Assembly (NCBI GenBank): GCA_037043015.1 | Contig: CM073330.1 | Span: forward strand, 4,861,263 to 4,925,262 | Reading direction: 5' to 3' | Length of the DNA stretch: 64,000 bases | Origin: Bryum argenteum | Taxonomy: Eukaryota > Streptophyta > Bryopsida > Bryales > Bryaceae | Shown: in pieces, positions 9,761-21,190 of the stretch | Numbering within the stretch: the stretch's first letter is position 1 | Layout: each line of letters opens with the position of its first letter | The notes under the pieces: model-generated | Seen by the model: only the letters and a program-made list of their open reading frames with translations | Databases searched by the model: none | Told to the model about the DNA's origin: nothing | Translations under genes and position numbers: made by a program

Positions 9761-12358
9761 ATGATGTGGGGTGAGCAGTTCAGCCACTTGCAGTCGTATG
9801 GCAATCGGATATCGAAATCAGCTCCGTGTTCGCCTGTTAAGCCGGCGTCCAAGCGGCCGCCTGTGCGGGCTGATTCCTTCCATGTTGTGCACAAAGTGCC
9901 CGTTGGCGACACCCCCTATGTCAAGGCCAAGCACGTCCAGGTACCTTTCCCTTCTCATCACTTCCAGCTGATCGAGCAATTCCCTATGCGTACATTAGCA
10001 ATTGGGAATGCTATTATGCACATTGATTCATGACATTTCGTCCATAGTGATACTTACTGGCATCCAATGTTGTTAGTATTCTGGTACATGACTTCGTGTG
10101 CCTTGATAATTTGGGAACGTTATCAAAGCTGCACCGCTGTCAATGATCTGGAATATGTAGTCAAGTAACAACCAGTGTGAGGATTTTTTTTAAACAAGCT
10201 GTAGTGATCATGGATGAGTCCGCGGCCTCGTACTTCGGGATCACTTCCAGAGCTAAATGAAATGGGAAATGTAGTGATTAGTGTGAGCAGTTGTCTGATG
10301 ATGGATGGGATTGCATGCAATGCAGCTGGTGGACAAGGACCCCGACCGTGCGATTGCATTGTTCTGGGCGGCAATCAATGCCGGCGATAGAGTGGACAGC
10401 GCCTTGAAGGACATGGCGATAGTGATGAAGCAGCAGAACCGGCCACAGGAGGCCATCGAAGCGATCAAGTCGCTTCGGAATCGTTGCTCCGACCAAGCAC
10501 AAGAGTCTCTCGATAATGTGCTTCTCGATTTATACAAGGTACGTGCATCTCCTGCAAAACTTTGTAACTCAAGAGGATCAATTCCTGGCAAGCCCACACA
10601 CCTGACCGCCGGCAATGTTTGCAGAGATGCGGAAGGCTTGATGATCAAATAGACCTGCTTAAGCACAAGCTCCATCTCATCCACCAAGGTATGGCATTCA
10701 ACGGCAAGCGCACCAAAACGGCGAGGTCACAAGGAAAGAAATTCCAAGTGTCGATCGAGCAGGAAGCCACTCGTCTCCTGGGCAATCTCGGATGGGCCTA
10801 CATGCAACAATCAAACTTCGTCGCTGCCGAAGCTGTGTACAGGTACAGCACTCTTGATATAACTGAGGAAGCATGTACTCATAGACCGTCGGTAGAATTG
10901 GACTGACATGTGGGGACGATTTGCAGGAAAGCGCTCTCGATCGAGCCAGATAACAATAAGGTGTGCAATTTGGGGATCTGTCTAATGAAGCAAGGGCGTC
11001 TCGAGGAAGCGAAAGCGATGCTCCAAAGCGTGACGCCGGCGTGCAATGACAATCGCTGGGCGTCTGATTCCCACCTAAAATCCTACGAGCGCGCACAGGA
11101 GATGCTCCAGGAGCTCGAGGCTTCAATGTGCACGAACAACAACAAGGTGATCCAGGAGCTTCGATCGTTCGCGATCCCGGGGTTCGACGACCTCCAGCAA
11201 TCGTCTCTCTGGCAGCCACAGCCAGCGCTCCCGCGCCAGCCGCGTCGCATGGCTCGCACCAGCCTCGACCAGCAATTCTCCCAATCCCAAGTGGACCCTG
11301 CGCTACTCGCGACTGCAGGCTTCGGACCCTCGAGCAAGCCCACTACCGCCGAGCAGTCGTGGTTCCAAGGCTCCTCCGGATGGTCCGAATTAGACTTGGA
11401 TTATCCTTCTCCGGAAGACTCCGATGGCAACCCGCCTTTGAACTGGCACGCGGAGACACTTCGACAGCGCCTGGAGACTGTTTCTGTGCTCGGAAACGCT
11501 TTCATGAGCAGACACCCCGAGTTGAGCTGTGACGCCGCGCCATACAAACCCGCCGTCACGGAGCAGCCGCCTGTGGCTCCACTCCGCCCTAAAGCTGTCA
11601 AGGCGCCACCTCCTGGCATCGAGCGCGCCCCTCTCACCTTCGATCTCACAAACGGAGTTCGTAATGGGCTCAACTCCCAGAACGTGAGTGAGAACGAGAA
11701 TTCCTTGTTGAAGCCGCTTGGTGGATGGCAATCAAACAAACCCACGAAGAGCACCACTACAGGTACATCGCTCGCAAATCAAGTGAATCCTTGAAACCTT
11801 GTTCATTCACATTCCTTTCTGGTACTGATTGTTTCGAGCAATGCAGGTTTTGGCAGTAGCTGGGGACGGGCGAAAGAGTACAGTGAGAATAGCCAACCGT
11901 TGGAGCAGTCCACGGCACGGCGTTCACTATCATTACAATCGATAGAGACAACGCAGTTTAGGGAGCAGCAGCAGCCGCAGCAACAACAACAGTTGCAGCA
12001 ACAGCCGCTGCAGAATCAGAATGTGAATATAAACCTTCAAGGAGGAGGAGGGGGTCTACCGCCGCTTCACAACGCCGTAGGCAAGAGGTCCAGGACGCTG
12101 ACGCCGGTGAAGGAGAAGACGGTGAGCGCGTGGGGGTCACTAGGCTTCACACAGAGCCCGAGCGACCTAGATTTCGGGTGCGAGAATACGAACAACGAGG
12201 ATCTCAACGGGGGAGGCTCATTGATCCGGAGCCTGTTCGGCCGCGACCAGCCGCCCATCCCGATGGCTGATCTCTCGGCCTCGGAGATGGAGATGAAGCG
12301 GCAGCGCCGCTTGAAGGTGTTCCGGGAGATGACCCTGGCCGGAAGCCCTCAAGCTTGA
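9761..12358 (+). CDS. TDM1: POLLENLESS3/TDM1-like TPR protein
   Basis: Five exons: 9761-9940, 10326-10538, 10625-10842, 10927-11762, 11847-12358. All phases match, giving 652 residues. Exons 1-4 carry the family core: GDTPYVKAKHVQLVDKDPDR, ALFWAAINAGDRVDSALKDM, VVMKQ-type helix (AIVMKQQNR), LLGNLGWAYMQ, and SIEPDNNKVCNLGICLMKQG, i.e. tetratricopeptide repeats from about residue 60 to 260. Arabidopsis relatives are TDM1/MS5, which ends meiosis through the anaphase-promoting complex, and the sulfur-deficiency proteins SDI1/LSU-type TPRs; the long C-terminal half favours TDM1. That half is low complexity, with a poly-Gln block (about 520-545) and a conserved basic tail KRQRRLKVFREMT. Possible CDK sites are SPVK near residue 25 and TPVK after the Gln block. 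Start chosen as the first ATG after an in-frame stop. Confidence 0.87.
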
Positions 12359-14334
12359 TCAACTCTAATGGCATGGAACGTTGCCATCAGAGATTCTTTA
12401 GGACTTGTAAACTTGTATATGAATGAGGTCACTAGATCGATTGGGGACCCCCCCATCGATCGTTTGTCTAGATAGATTGTTAGCTAGGTAGATGCAGTGA
12501 CCTCCTTGGTCGCGAATATGACCAGTGCCAGGGAAGACATTCTCGGTCTTACTGTTCAGGTTATGGTAGTACAGGCATTTGAGTTTCTGCGAGCTGGATA
12601 GCAGCATTGTTTCAGGGTAGATTCGCATCCTCCCCTGTATTTTCATGTCCCATAAATCACATGAATCTGCCGTTGTTCATTTCCCACAACTCACCTCTTC
12701 ACCTGCTGGTACCGTGCTAGATGCTGTTTATGCCAATTACTAGATACTGCTCGGTCTTGCAATCAGGTACAAAATGTGATAGTGTATACGTTTCAGATAT
12801 CTCCGAACTGTAAATCCGGACTTCATCCTGTCGGCCATTTTCTCGTAGAGAACTGCTGATATGATGAAACTGAGACTGTTTGTATTTTAGCCCATTCTGA
12901 GTCCTTTACAAATCGGATTGCAGCGTTGTCTAGGTTGTGGAAGCTATGGATCCCGGATTATGCCACGATGACCATGGTTAACAAGGCGGAAGTGATTTGA
13001 TGAGAGCCCGAGATTGTGCGGAAGGTGGGCGTTGTGGTGTGAAAAGGATGAGTGTGCCAAGAATGGGTGGAATGTAGAGGAGGTGGCAAGAAAGAGGGAA
13101 TGAGAAATCTTGGCAAGGAAGGTTGACGAGATGAAGGTCGGTGAATCGCCATGCATGCGCTTAACTGATCTTGCGGTTACTGTACCGAGCGCCTACTCAT
13201 CGCTCGCTGGCTCACCTCCGCGGATCTCGTTGAAGGAGCTGGCTCATTTGCAGTTGCTGGGAACAAGCCAGCTTCAGTTGCGGTAAAGGAACTGACCCGG
13301 AGAACAAGGTCAAGCGAGGGCGGGTAAGAGCATCGACCCGATGGTACGAGCGAGTGAGTTAAAGGATTGCTAACTCTGCAAGGATGTTCTAAGGTAACCT
13401 GCTCAATAACTGTTCAGATTTCAGATTGGAGAATCCATTTTGGTGCAGTAGCAATTTTCATGTATTGGCAAATAACCAAGGAAGGTATCCCTCAAGTATG
13501 AGATTCTTATGCTACACTCAGAATTTTATAAAATTAAATGAGTAGAAGCTCACATGTGTTCCAAGAATCGTTCAGTCTAGATTCCACGTGAAATCTAGTA
13601 CATTGGGGTTCGTAAATGGAGAGAATGGATCTTCTTTGTGGTTGATTAGCCTACTGTGCGGTTTTTGGTGTTGCGTGAGTTCCGAGCAAGTTACCTTAAT
13701 ATGTTGTTGCTAATGCAAGAAATTATTTTACTAACATTAGTAGTCCTTCATCAACACTCAAATTTTATTTCAATGATGACTCACCACCCAAATTTTAATA
13801 AACAGATAGAGTAGGCTAAAAAAATAAGAGGAAATAATTGTCAACATGCACTATCTATTTTCAATGAAGAAATTCAAATTGATGTTGATATGATGAGAAG
13901 CCTATATGCCATGTTAAAAATTTGGTATTAGCAATTCCTCCTTCATATTATTCTCTGTAAAGCCATTTGATGACTATCTCCTATAGCACGCCCTAGTTCG
14001 TAAGAATAAAGTGTCCTCCCCATTGGACAAAGCCCTCTTGTTTGGAGCACCCTTCTTTTTCAAGATGGCACTCAATCAAGCATTAGCCAATGTACAACCA
14101 CTTGAAGCATTGTAATTGTTCCTCTAATGGCCCTATTAATTAGAATTCCTTTACTGCTCATGATATAATCATCAATTTCCAATCCTTATAGTAAATGGCA
14201 CACTCTCATCATATTTCCCCAATTCTTTTGGAACCTTCATTGCTCATATAGAATAGCCTAAATCAAGATGTTAACATGCTATAACAAGTTTTATGTTGAA
14301 TGTTTGCATGTGCCAAGTTGGGAGGAAAGGCCCA
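12359..14334. other. 3' region of the TPR gene and spacer
   Basis: 3' UTR candidates to about 12900. GC-richer DNA at 13150-13340 holds no recognisable exon. From 13400 to 14334 AT-rich DNA with nothing seen. Confidence 0.45.
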
Positions 14335-14338
14335 TTAA

Positions 14339-14563
14339 CCCTTAAAAGTCCCTTGGGGATAGTATGTACGCTGTTGTATAATTAGGATTTGCTACCAACA
14401 AGAAACTCTAAACTAGAATCGTAATAGCTCACTAGAACCGCATTAACTCATATGTCAACTTCTTCTTTGAATTCAAACCCATTAAAGGTGTGCATTCACT
14501 CCAAATACAACCAAAATACACCGTATTCTACTGGTTGCCACGGCACGCTCAGACCTTTAGGGG
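14339..14563. mobile_element. TTAA element T6, 225 bp
   Basis: TTAA at 14335-14338 and 14564-14567 flank termini CCCTTAAAAGTCCC and GACCTTTAGGGG, imperfect inverted repeats of the same form as T1, T2 and T4. No ORF. Confidence 0.7.
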
Positions 14564-14567
14564 TTAA

Positions 14568-15760
14568 TAACCACGAACACAAATGATTCCATTTGAAGAC
14601 CAAGAAATATGAGAAACACATGAATTAGCATCAACTTTAGTATATAATTGTCTGTAATATTGATGTACACAGCTATTGATGAGCAACAAAATAGTCTCGA
14701 TTAGTGACAGGGTGCCGTGAGGGCCACACATGAGTGACACGAAGCTGTCCTTGAAGGCCGTCCATCAGAAGGTGACTCAACTACGGAAACTCACGGGAGG
14801 ATATCCAGTACCTAGGTGTCATATCATTCCAGAGAGACAATTGAAACACTTTAGCCGGCTTGACGCATGTCAGCATATCATGTAGCGTACGTCCGTTGCA
14901 GGTTTCCTTGTGATAATTCCAACTGCATTCGAGCATTATTCTCAAAAAGGTCCATTACTTCTCTCAGTTCGAGAAGTAAGAGCTACGAAACATCGTCATC
15001 CTAGCAGTAGTGATATACCTGGTACTTGATTCGCATGATGCATCCTTGAAAATTTCGTTGCAGTGTCCAAGCTGCCATCATTCGGTTGACCATTTCTGAG
15101 AAGAACAAATCGTAAGGGACGAATAAACAGAAATATAAACAACCGAGTTCCATTCGTGCCTTCGTTGACTGGGTACATGAAACGAATCTCGAGCGTGATC
15201 AGAGAAAGTGACCATCCCCTTCCTTTCGAAATATGCAACAATACGACGACATAATGAGATGACTCATATTGCACAACTTGATGTAATTTTAAAGATCCAT
15301 GGTAGCGTCACAACCCATAGTTGACGTACTTCCACGTTGATGCATCGATAGGAAAGTGGTGATTCAGCTTCTTGAATCAGAAACTTCGCTTTAAATAAAA
15401 GATAAAAAATAGTGAGTTTCATTCCGCTCACTGAAGATAATCTGAGAACGGCAAACATCCTTGGGACGTGCTCCTTGAAAAAGAAGAGCTCCATAAGAAT
15501 ACGTGGAGCTACTATTGTACACTGCAGCACAGACTGCTACATGACGACTGCAAAGGTTACTTTTGCTCTCATCAATCCTCTATACCCTAGTACTACCTGA
15601 TACCTGTAGACAATTTCGAGACCAGCTAATATAATTTAGTACATAGAACGTTTGATACCTTGGTGTTTGATATAAGTAATATGCCGCTACTAACAACGAA
15701 CAAACAGATAATTGCTGTTAGGTCAGAATTGTTCACTTGGATTCACTCGAAGTAGCTGAG
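14568..15760. other. Spacer downstream of the U-box gene
   Basis: No gene recognised. ORFs at 14996-15274, 15264-15530 and 15412-15600 show no domain and no intron links. Some of the DNA next to 15760 must be the U-box gene's 3' UTR. Confidence 0.4.
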
Positions 15761-17881
15761 TTACTGCCTGGTTGCCACCTGCTGCCGGTAGTGGTTAGTA
15801 GATATGAAGTGGGTGCTCTGCGGGTGAGCCTGGTGATCCGGCTCTCGCTTCTGCAGAAGCTTCAGAAGTGAACTTGCTTTGCGCTTGGCGCGTGGGGTGC
15901 CCATGGTGAGAAGCGAGTACAACGAAGGCACCGCAGAATGGACCTGCATTACGGAGGACACAATGCGCTCTCCTCCGTTGCGGCACAGCGCCAGCAACAC
16001 AGCAATAGCATTTTCTCTTCCCTTCGGCGTCCCCACCCTCAGCATGCGCACCAGGATCGGAATTGCAGATGCTTCGGCTATGGCGGTGAGGCCATCGGTG
16101 GACCCGGCTACCAAGGCCAGGACCATCAGTGCATCATCGGCAATGCCGCCCTCTTCTTCGCTTAGCAGCGAAACCAGAATCGTCACGGCGCCGGATTCCA
16201 CAATTGGAGTCTTGTTGCCATGATACACGGCCAGGTTGAACAGCGCAGAGGCTGCATCCTTCTTGCCTCTCCTCGGTGTGCCGTCCCGAAGCAGCGCCAC
16301 TAGGCCGGGGATTGCAGCCGGCCGCTTCCCAATCACGATCTTGTACTCGTCCACCACGGACAACGAGAACAGCGTTGCTGCAGCGTTCTCCCTGGATTCC
16401 ATACTCCCGCCATGTCTCAGCACTTCGATGATAGGATCCAGAGCGTTAGCGTTAATGATCAACGCTTTATTGTTGTCGTATATTGAAAGGTTGAGCAGCG
16501 CGGTGACGGCATTCTCTTGTGTCTTAGGGTCCTTCGAGGACAGAAGCGCGACTAGGCAAGGAATTGCCCCGGCCTCAGCTATACACATTCGGTTGTCCGT
16601 GCCGCATTTCGCCAGTAATCGAAGCTCATAAGCGACCTGCTTCTGCACATCGGGGGATCCTGTGGACAGCTTGCCCACGAGAAACGACGCCGTCATTTTG
16701 GTAGCTTCCAAAGCGGCCTTCGAAGTCGCAGCCGGATTGTTCGCTCCTCCGCCCTTGGCCCCCTTTTCGGGCTTGTCGAACGGAATGTGGAAATCCTCGC
16801 ACCACTGTGAAATCAAGCTCCGCAGGGCGTAGTTGGGAATCAAATTCACATGTCCAAGCTTCTGCCCGCTCTTCGGACATGTAGGGTGACCTGCCTCAAT
16901 CCATCTCGCAATTGACGTGCGATCATAAGTCTGGCCCGTAGCTACAATCACTGGATCTCGCATGAGATCAAGAGATATCGGACACCGGAACTCATCGGGA
17001 GGATTCACAACCACATCAGTCCTCCCACTCGTCGAGACCTCACCTTCATCATCGATCGATGCAATCCGAGAGCCGTTGTTGCCATCCTCCATCTCCGTTG
17101 GACCATACAAGATGCACTTTCCATAACGGACAAATCCGATGAAGTTCGTTGCAGATGCCAGAGTTTCTTCACTCTCATCTGTCGATTCCGCTGCTTCATT
17201 CTCTAACTTCCGCACCTCCTTCTCACAATCTCTGGCACTTCTCAACTCTAGCCTCGTAAAGAAGCTCTGCAATTGCAAAGCGTCCGGCTGCTCCTTCCTC
17301 TCCACTTGCCTCAAGAGCGTAGTCGCCTCCGCCGCAAGAACATCCTCCGCTGGATCCACAATCAGCTTCGCTCGTTGCACCTGCATCGTGACGAGCTCTA
17401 CCTGCTCTCGGACTTCATCAGAAATCTCAAGAAGCTCCAAAGGCAACATCTCTAAAGCAGAGACCAAATTCCGAGTGATCTCAAAGAGCTTCTCACTGAC
17501 AGACTGGTTCCTAAAGATCGTCAGAAGCGTACTAGCTTCCCTACAATGATCAATCAACTCCTTCGTGCTCATCATCACATGGTAGATGTTACGAAATGCG
17601 ATGAGCGCAGATGGCGGCATCGGCGGGTTAGTGTCCCGTATCTCCTCAAACAAAGGAGACAGAAGCTTGATTCTCCGTGCGATGTTGGCCACATTCCGCT
17701 TCTGACATATCTGCGGTCGCTCGCAGCTCGCAACCTGCTGCGCTAAGATCACTAACGAACTAACCAGCGCTTTGGTGGAAAGACTGGCCGGCGGAGGCGA
17801 CATGTCCGCCATAGCTACTTCTCGCCGTTGACTTCTCAATTCCTTACGAGACCTCTGTGCCATACACTCCAGGTCCTTCAA
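15761..17881 (-). CDS. U-box/armadillo-repeat E3 ubiquitin ligase (PUB family)
   Basis: Single uninterrupted exon of 706 codons. Residues about 30-240 form the helical U-box N-terminal domain. The U-box runs about 294-368 with DEFRCPISLDLMRDPVIV, GQTYDRTSIARWI and TCPKSGQKL. Residues about 390-680 form armadillo repeats, with repeating patterns such as IPCLVALLSS, NAVTALLNLSI, IPGLVALLRDG and KDAASALFNLAV. This is the architecture of plant PUB10-17 and SPL11, which transfer ubiquitin from an E2 to substrates held by the ARM repeats and act in immunity, cell death and hormone signalling. The first ATG is used; others at residues 7, 24 and 27 are possible. Absence of introns is at odds with many angiosperm PUB genes. 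The exact orthologue cannot be told. Confidence 0.93.
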   Translation of the reverse strand: MKDLECMAQRSRKELRSQRREVAMADMSPPPASLSTKALVSSLVILAQQVASCERPQICQKRNVANIARRIKLLSPLFEEIRDTNPPMPPSALIAFRNIYHVMMSTKELIDHCREASTLLTIFRNQSVSEKLFEITRNLVSALEMLPLELLEISDEVREQVELVTMQVQRAKLIVDPAEDVLAAEATTLLRQVERKEQPDALQLQSFFTRLELRSARDCEKEVRKLENEAAESTDESEETLASATNFIGFVRYGKCILYGPTEMEDGNNGSRIASIDDEGEVSTSGRTDVVVNPPDEFRCPISLDLMRDPVIVATGQTYDRTSIARWIEAGHPTCPKSGQKLGHVNLIPNYALRSLISQWCEDFHIPFDKPEKGAKGGGANNPAATSKAALEATKMTASFLVGKLSTGSPDVQKQVAYELRLLAKCGTDNRMCIAEAGAIPCLVALLSSKDPKTQENAVTALLNLSIYDNNKALIINANALDPIIEVLRHGGSMESRENAAATLFSLSVVDEYKIVIGKRPAAIPGLVALLRDGTPRRGKKDAASALFNLAVYHGNKTPIVESGAVTILVSLLSEEEGGIADDALMVLALVAGSTDGLTAIAEASAIPILVRMLRVGTPKGRENAIAVLLALCRNGGERIVSSVMQVHSAVPSLYSLLTMGTPRAKRKASSLLKLLQKREPDHQAHPQSTHFISTNHYRQQVATRQ

Positions 17882-18360
17882 TTCATCACCTAATACTTAG
17901 TAAACCTTCGACTTCATACTTCAAACGGCAAATCACCAGATCGTCCAAGGTTGAGATTCAAACCAAACCCTACGCGACTAAAGAATCCAACAATCTGGAT
18001 CAAAATGAAAACGGAGTGTGCCGTTAGAGAGCTAATTCTGTTCCTGAACGTCTTTCTGATCTAGTCTTTCAAGATTGCTTCCTCAAAGACGCAAGCTCTG
18101 GAGCCACTTCGAAGATGTGAAGATAGCCGTCTACTATATGCACCTGTTCCGCAAAAGGAGCCGAAACACGTTGAATGAGGGTGGAGACCGCCTACCAATA
18201 CATACGGAGGAGGCGTAGCTAGTTGGATATTTGTATGAGGCCTACCAGTATACTGAAACATACGGAGCGAGGTCGACGGCGTGAGCTACGACTCTAGGAG
18301 CTACGATTCTATACCCGGGATATGTCGTTCGCGTACCCTTGCTTGATACCCTGCTTGATG
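17882..18360 (-). promoter_or_regulatory. Upstream region of the U-box gene
   Basis: 5' flank of the ligase gene. Contains a short internal direct repeat of GAGGCCTACCAGTATAC / AGACCGCCTACCAATAC type with ATACGGAG near 18185-18265. No TATA box was assigned. Confidence 0.3.
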
Positions 18361-18867
18361 CTATACCAGGGAGGCGGTGCTGGAGCAAATTGCGTCACTT
18401 CCGAGAAAAATTTGAAAACCTTGAGGAGTACAAATTGAGTTAGGAATGTATGAAGAAATTAAGGGCCTCTTCACACGAGAGCACAACGAGTAACAAGACA
18501 AAGAGAGGAACTTGTCGTAGCTTTCTTTGTTGAGGCATATTTTTGTTCCCTTGTTTACATGGGTGGTGGGAAGAGTCGTATTGGCATGAAAATTTCTACC
18601 AAATGTATTTGTAAGTGAAATTCCAACAAATTCCTTGCCTTTTAGCGTAGGTGAAAATGCCTTATCCAATATAATGTCATTGGTCTTCTTGGAACGACAA
18701 GAAATGAACCAATCATCTCGAGAGGACTCTTGCACTTCCTCGGCCACATGTACGGCTTGACTCCCCGTGTGAAGCAATGAATTGAGTATCCAACCTGCCA
18801 CGTTTTGTGACTCGCGAGGAAAACGTTCTACACTAACACCCCATCTAACTTTATGCTGCCTATTCAT
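18361..18867 (-). other. Unrecognised 168-codon ORF
   Basis: Open from a good ATG (MNRQHKVRWGVSVERF) and includes DDWFISCRSKKTNDIILDKA. No domain, signal or repeat is visible. DNA at both ends resembles dispersed repeat ends: AGGGCCTCTTCACACGAGAG near 18462 and CGGCTTGACTCCCCGTGTGA near 18752. The ORF may therefore lie within a mobile element. Real translation is doubtful. Confidence 0.25.
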
Positions 18868-19740
18868 TAAAATTTTGTCTTTTATGTAGTAGATGATTTA
18901 TTACATAGAGGTCCTTTAGCCAATCTGTTGAAAAAGTGTGTAGATTGAAGGAGGCGCTACATTTAGCAACCCTTCCTCCTTAGATCCTACAAGAGATCAT
19001 TTAATGCATAATTTTACCATTGTAGTCTTACATCTCTTTATATCTTGTATGAATTATTTTAAGCATTCCAAACTCACATCCGCTAAGTAGGTGGGATTAG
19101 CGATTATCGAGGGAAGGTTGGTATTACTTTCAAAAAAGCCCGACTCGCCCAAGGTAGGGACTCTCAAGCGTGCTACTTACCTACCCACCCATTCAACTTG
19201 CCTCCAAACACAAACACAATCGTTGTTTACTTGATTTTACGCAACTTTAAGAGATTTTAGTTGTCTTCCAGTAAAATTCAAAACTTTTGGACTTTTGAAC
19301 TTTAAACACTTATAAAATTATGCCATGGTATGGTGGAGTTGGGCACAAGAAACTTTGTAGTGTGGTAGAAGAGTCCCTCTTTAATGGCTACATTTGATCA
19401 ATCCTATTGCTAGTTTGTAGAAAGTTTTCTAATATTAAGTCTCCATAAATAAACCCTTGATTATGTTATGATATGAGTATGAAAGTCAAATTCAAGGATT
19501 TTGAAAACAATATTACCTTGTATTTAAAGTCAAATCATTCTTATTTTACAAAATCTCATCTTACAATTATAATTGCAAAAAATCCTGATATAACTACATC
19601 CAACTTTGAATTAATATATTCTACCAAACTATCCCTTACAATAATAAAATCAAACCACCACTATCAAAACTATTCAAACTTATTCTTAAGATTAAATGTT
19701 CACATGGAATATACGATAACATGACATTACTCAAATCAAA
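18868..19740. other. AT-rich spacer
   Basis: No gene recognised. Contains GAGGTCCTTTAGCCAATCTG near 18908, a phrase recurring near 36325 and 47073 as a probable repeat end. Confidence 0.35.
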
Positions 19741-20100
19741 TTAGGTCCTTACAATACGAACAACCTTCCCACCCACTAGTAAGAATCGTCCAATCACCGA
19801 AGAAGAGGAGAACCGCAAAAGCTGAGTGGGCCAAGGGGAATGATCCGACGTGGACACAAATCTCGCATACGTGGGAACAGGCTCCACCAAGAAGAATGAG
19901 CTGTCGGTGGGCACGTGGTTCATTTCCATTCGTCGATAGGGGGGTCGGTAGGTGGCGACGTGGACGGTTGCCACGATCCAGGCCGTCCGGAGCAGGAAGC
20001 ATCCTGCGGTGGCGGGAGAGGATTGGATTGTATTACCAGGGACTGACCGCCGATGATGTTTCGGTTCGGGCGACCCGGTTATTAATTAATTAACGTCCCC
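19741..20100. promoter_or_regulatory. Orphan GC-rich block with four ACGTGG motifs
   Basis: ACGTGG cores at 19848-19853, 19869-19874, 19913-19918 (inside CACGTGG) and 19958-19963, all on the plus strand within 116 bp. TGGGCC lies near 19828 and CCAATC near 19788. In plants, clustered ACGTG(G/T)C motifs are ABA-response elements bound by bZIP factors, and TGGGCC is a TCP site. No exon of a recognised gene adjoins it; the nearest start is the U-box gene about 1.9 kb to the left. Confidence 0.4.
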
Positions 20101-20409
20101 CCCCCACCGAATTTCATGACCCCCTTGAATTCTTTCCCCGGTCATACGGTCCTTGTTTCTCACGATGCTACCATCATGCCATGTTAATTGGGATTTGGAA
20201 GTTTTTTTCTAGTGTGAAAAAGGTATGTTTTGGGTTGACTCATCTTGGATTTGAAAGCAAAAATAAAGTCAATGAAGTTTGTTTATTTAATCCCTTTTCT
20301 AGGGATATGGAAGTTAGCTCAATAATTTTCAAGTGTGAAAATGTACGAACAAAAAAGTGTGCTTTGGGTTGACTCAATTAAGATTTGAAAGTAGACGTGA
20401 ATTCAACGT

Positions 20410-20410
<1 letters not shown>

Positions 20411-20445
<35 letters not shown>
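20411..20445. repeat. Poly-T tract
   Basis: An uninterrupted T run of about 35 bases in a repeat-dense area. It could be the antisense of a retroelement poly-A tail, but no element body is recognised next to it. Confidence 0.9.
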
Positions 20446-20446
<1 letters not shown>

Positions 20447-20497
20447 GTAGCACACGAGAGTTCGTGGAACATGTTTGCATGAGGTAGGAGTCAATGT

Positions 20498-20604
20498 CTT
20501 ACACCAATGGCACTCTGTCCGGTGGGCACCGGCTCATTGGCAAGACGAACAGACACTTTATTCACGCATGCCCTTTAATACGGACCGGAGTTTCTATCTA
20601 TCCG
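20498..20604 (+). mobile_element. Truncated SINE, short-form subtype
   Basis: Body with CTGTCCGGTGGGCACCGGCT, AGACACTTTATTCACGC and GACCGGAGTTTCTATCTATC. Flanked by GGAGTCAATGT at 20487-20497 and 20605-20615. It shares its last 70 or so bases with the full-length SINE at 20831-21190 but differs upstream. Confidence 0.85.
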
Positions 20605-20830
20605 GGAGTCAATGTAAGCCCGTTGTGATGGGAATAAAGTCAAATGATTATTTATTTATTTTTTTAGTTTTTTTTTTTTTTTTAAATTTTTTTGCATTAG
20701 AAATTTTGTGTATGATAAGTACTAGCATGCTACAAGGGGATACCACAAGCGCGCCACACATGTGATCATTCACTTAAAATCACTGTATATATCTATTAGA
20801 AGGTTTGTGTATGATAACTACAAGAGTGTT

Positions 20831-21190
20831 AGGCACTACAAGCCTTGGCTTGGTGGTTAGGGCTTAGGCCCCCAATGAGGAGGTCGTGGGTTCTATTCCC
20901 CATGCCGGCGTGGTGCTCACCACTATAGTCCACTCAACTATTGTGGGGGGTCTTTGAACCTTGTTGTATGGGTACCTCAAAGCCCTTTGGGGGGATACTA
21001 TGTCAAATATCTTCAAGGCATTAGTAACTAGGCTAGAAACTAGCGTAGTTATACTGTCCACCCTCGAGAGGGGGAAGTAGTATTGTTCCAATTTCCCCTT
21101 GTCCGGTGGCCATCGTGATATTAGCATTACGAACGGACACTTTATTCACGCCGGCCCCTTAAAAAGGGACCGGAGTTTCTATCTATCTAT
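20831..21190 (+). mobile_element. Full-length tRNA-derived SINE, 360 bp
   Basis: Flanked by a perfect 13-bp duplication CTACAAGAGTGTT (20818-20830 and 21191-21203). The head resembles a tRNA: an A-box-like TGGCTTGGTGGTTAGGG near 20846 and a B-box-like GTGGGTTCTATTCCC near 20886, spaced as in tRNA genes. A unique body follows, then a 3' end GGGACCGGAGTTT with a CTAT repeat tail. SINEs are transcribed by RNA polymerase III and copied by LINE enzymes; no LINE is seen in the window. This is the only one of eight copies with the tRNA-like head, so it is the best reference copy. Confidence 0.92.

Noticed and set aside
10698..11219. Antisense ORFs over the TDM1-like exons
   Set aside because: Shadow frames of GC-rich coding DNA with no domain.
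20864..21127. 87-codon minus ORF
   Set aside because: Antisense reading of the full-length SINE.
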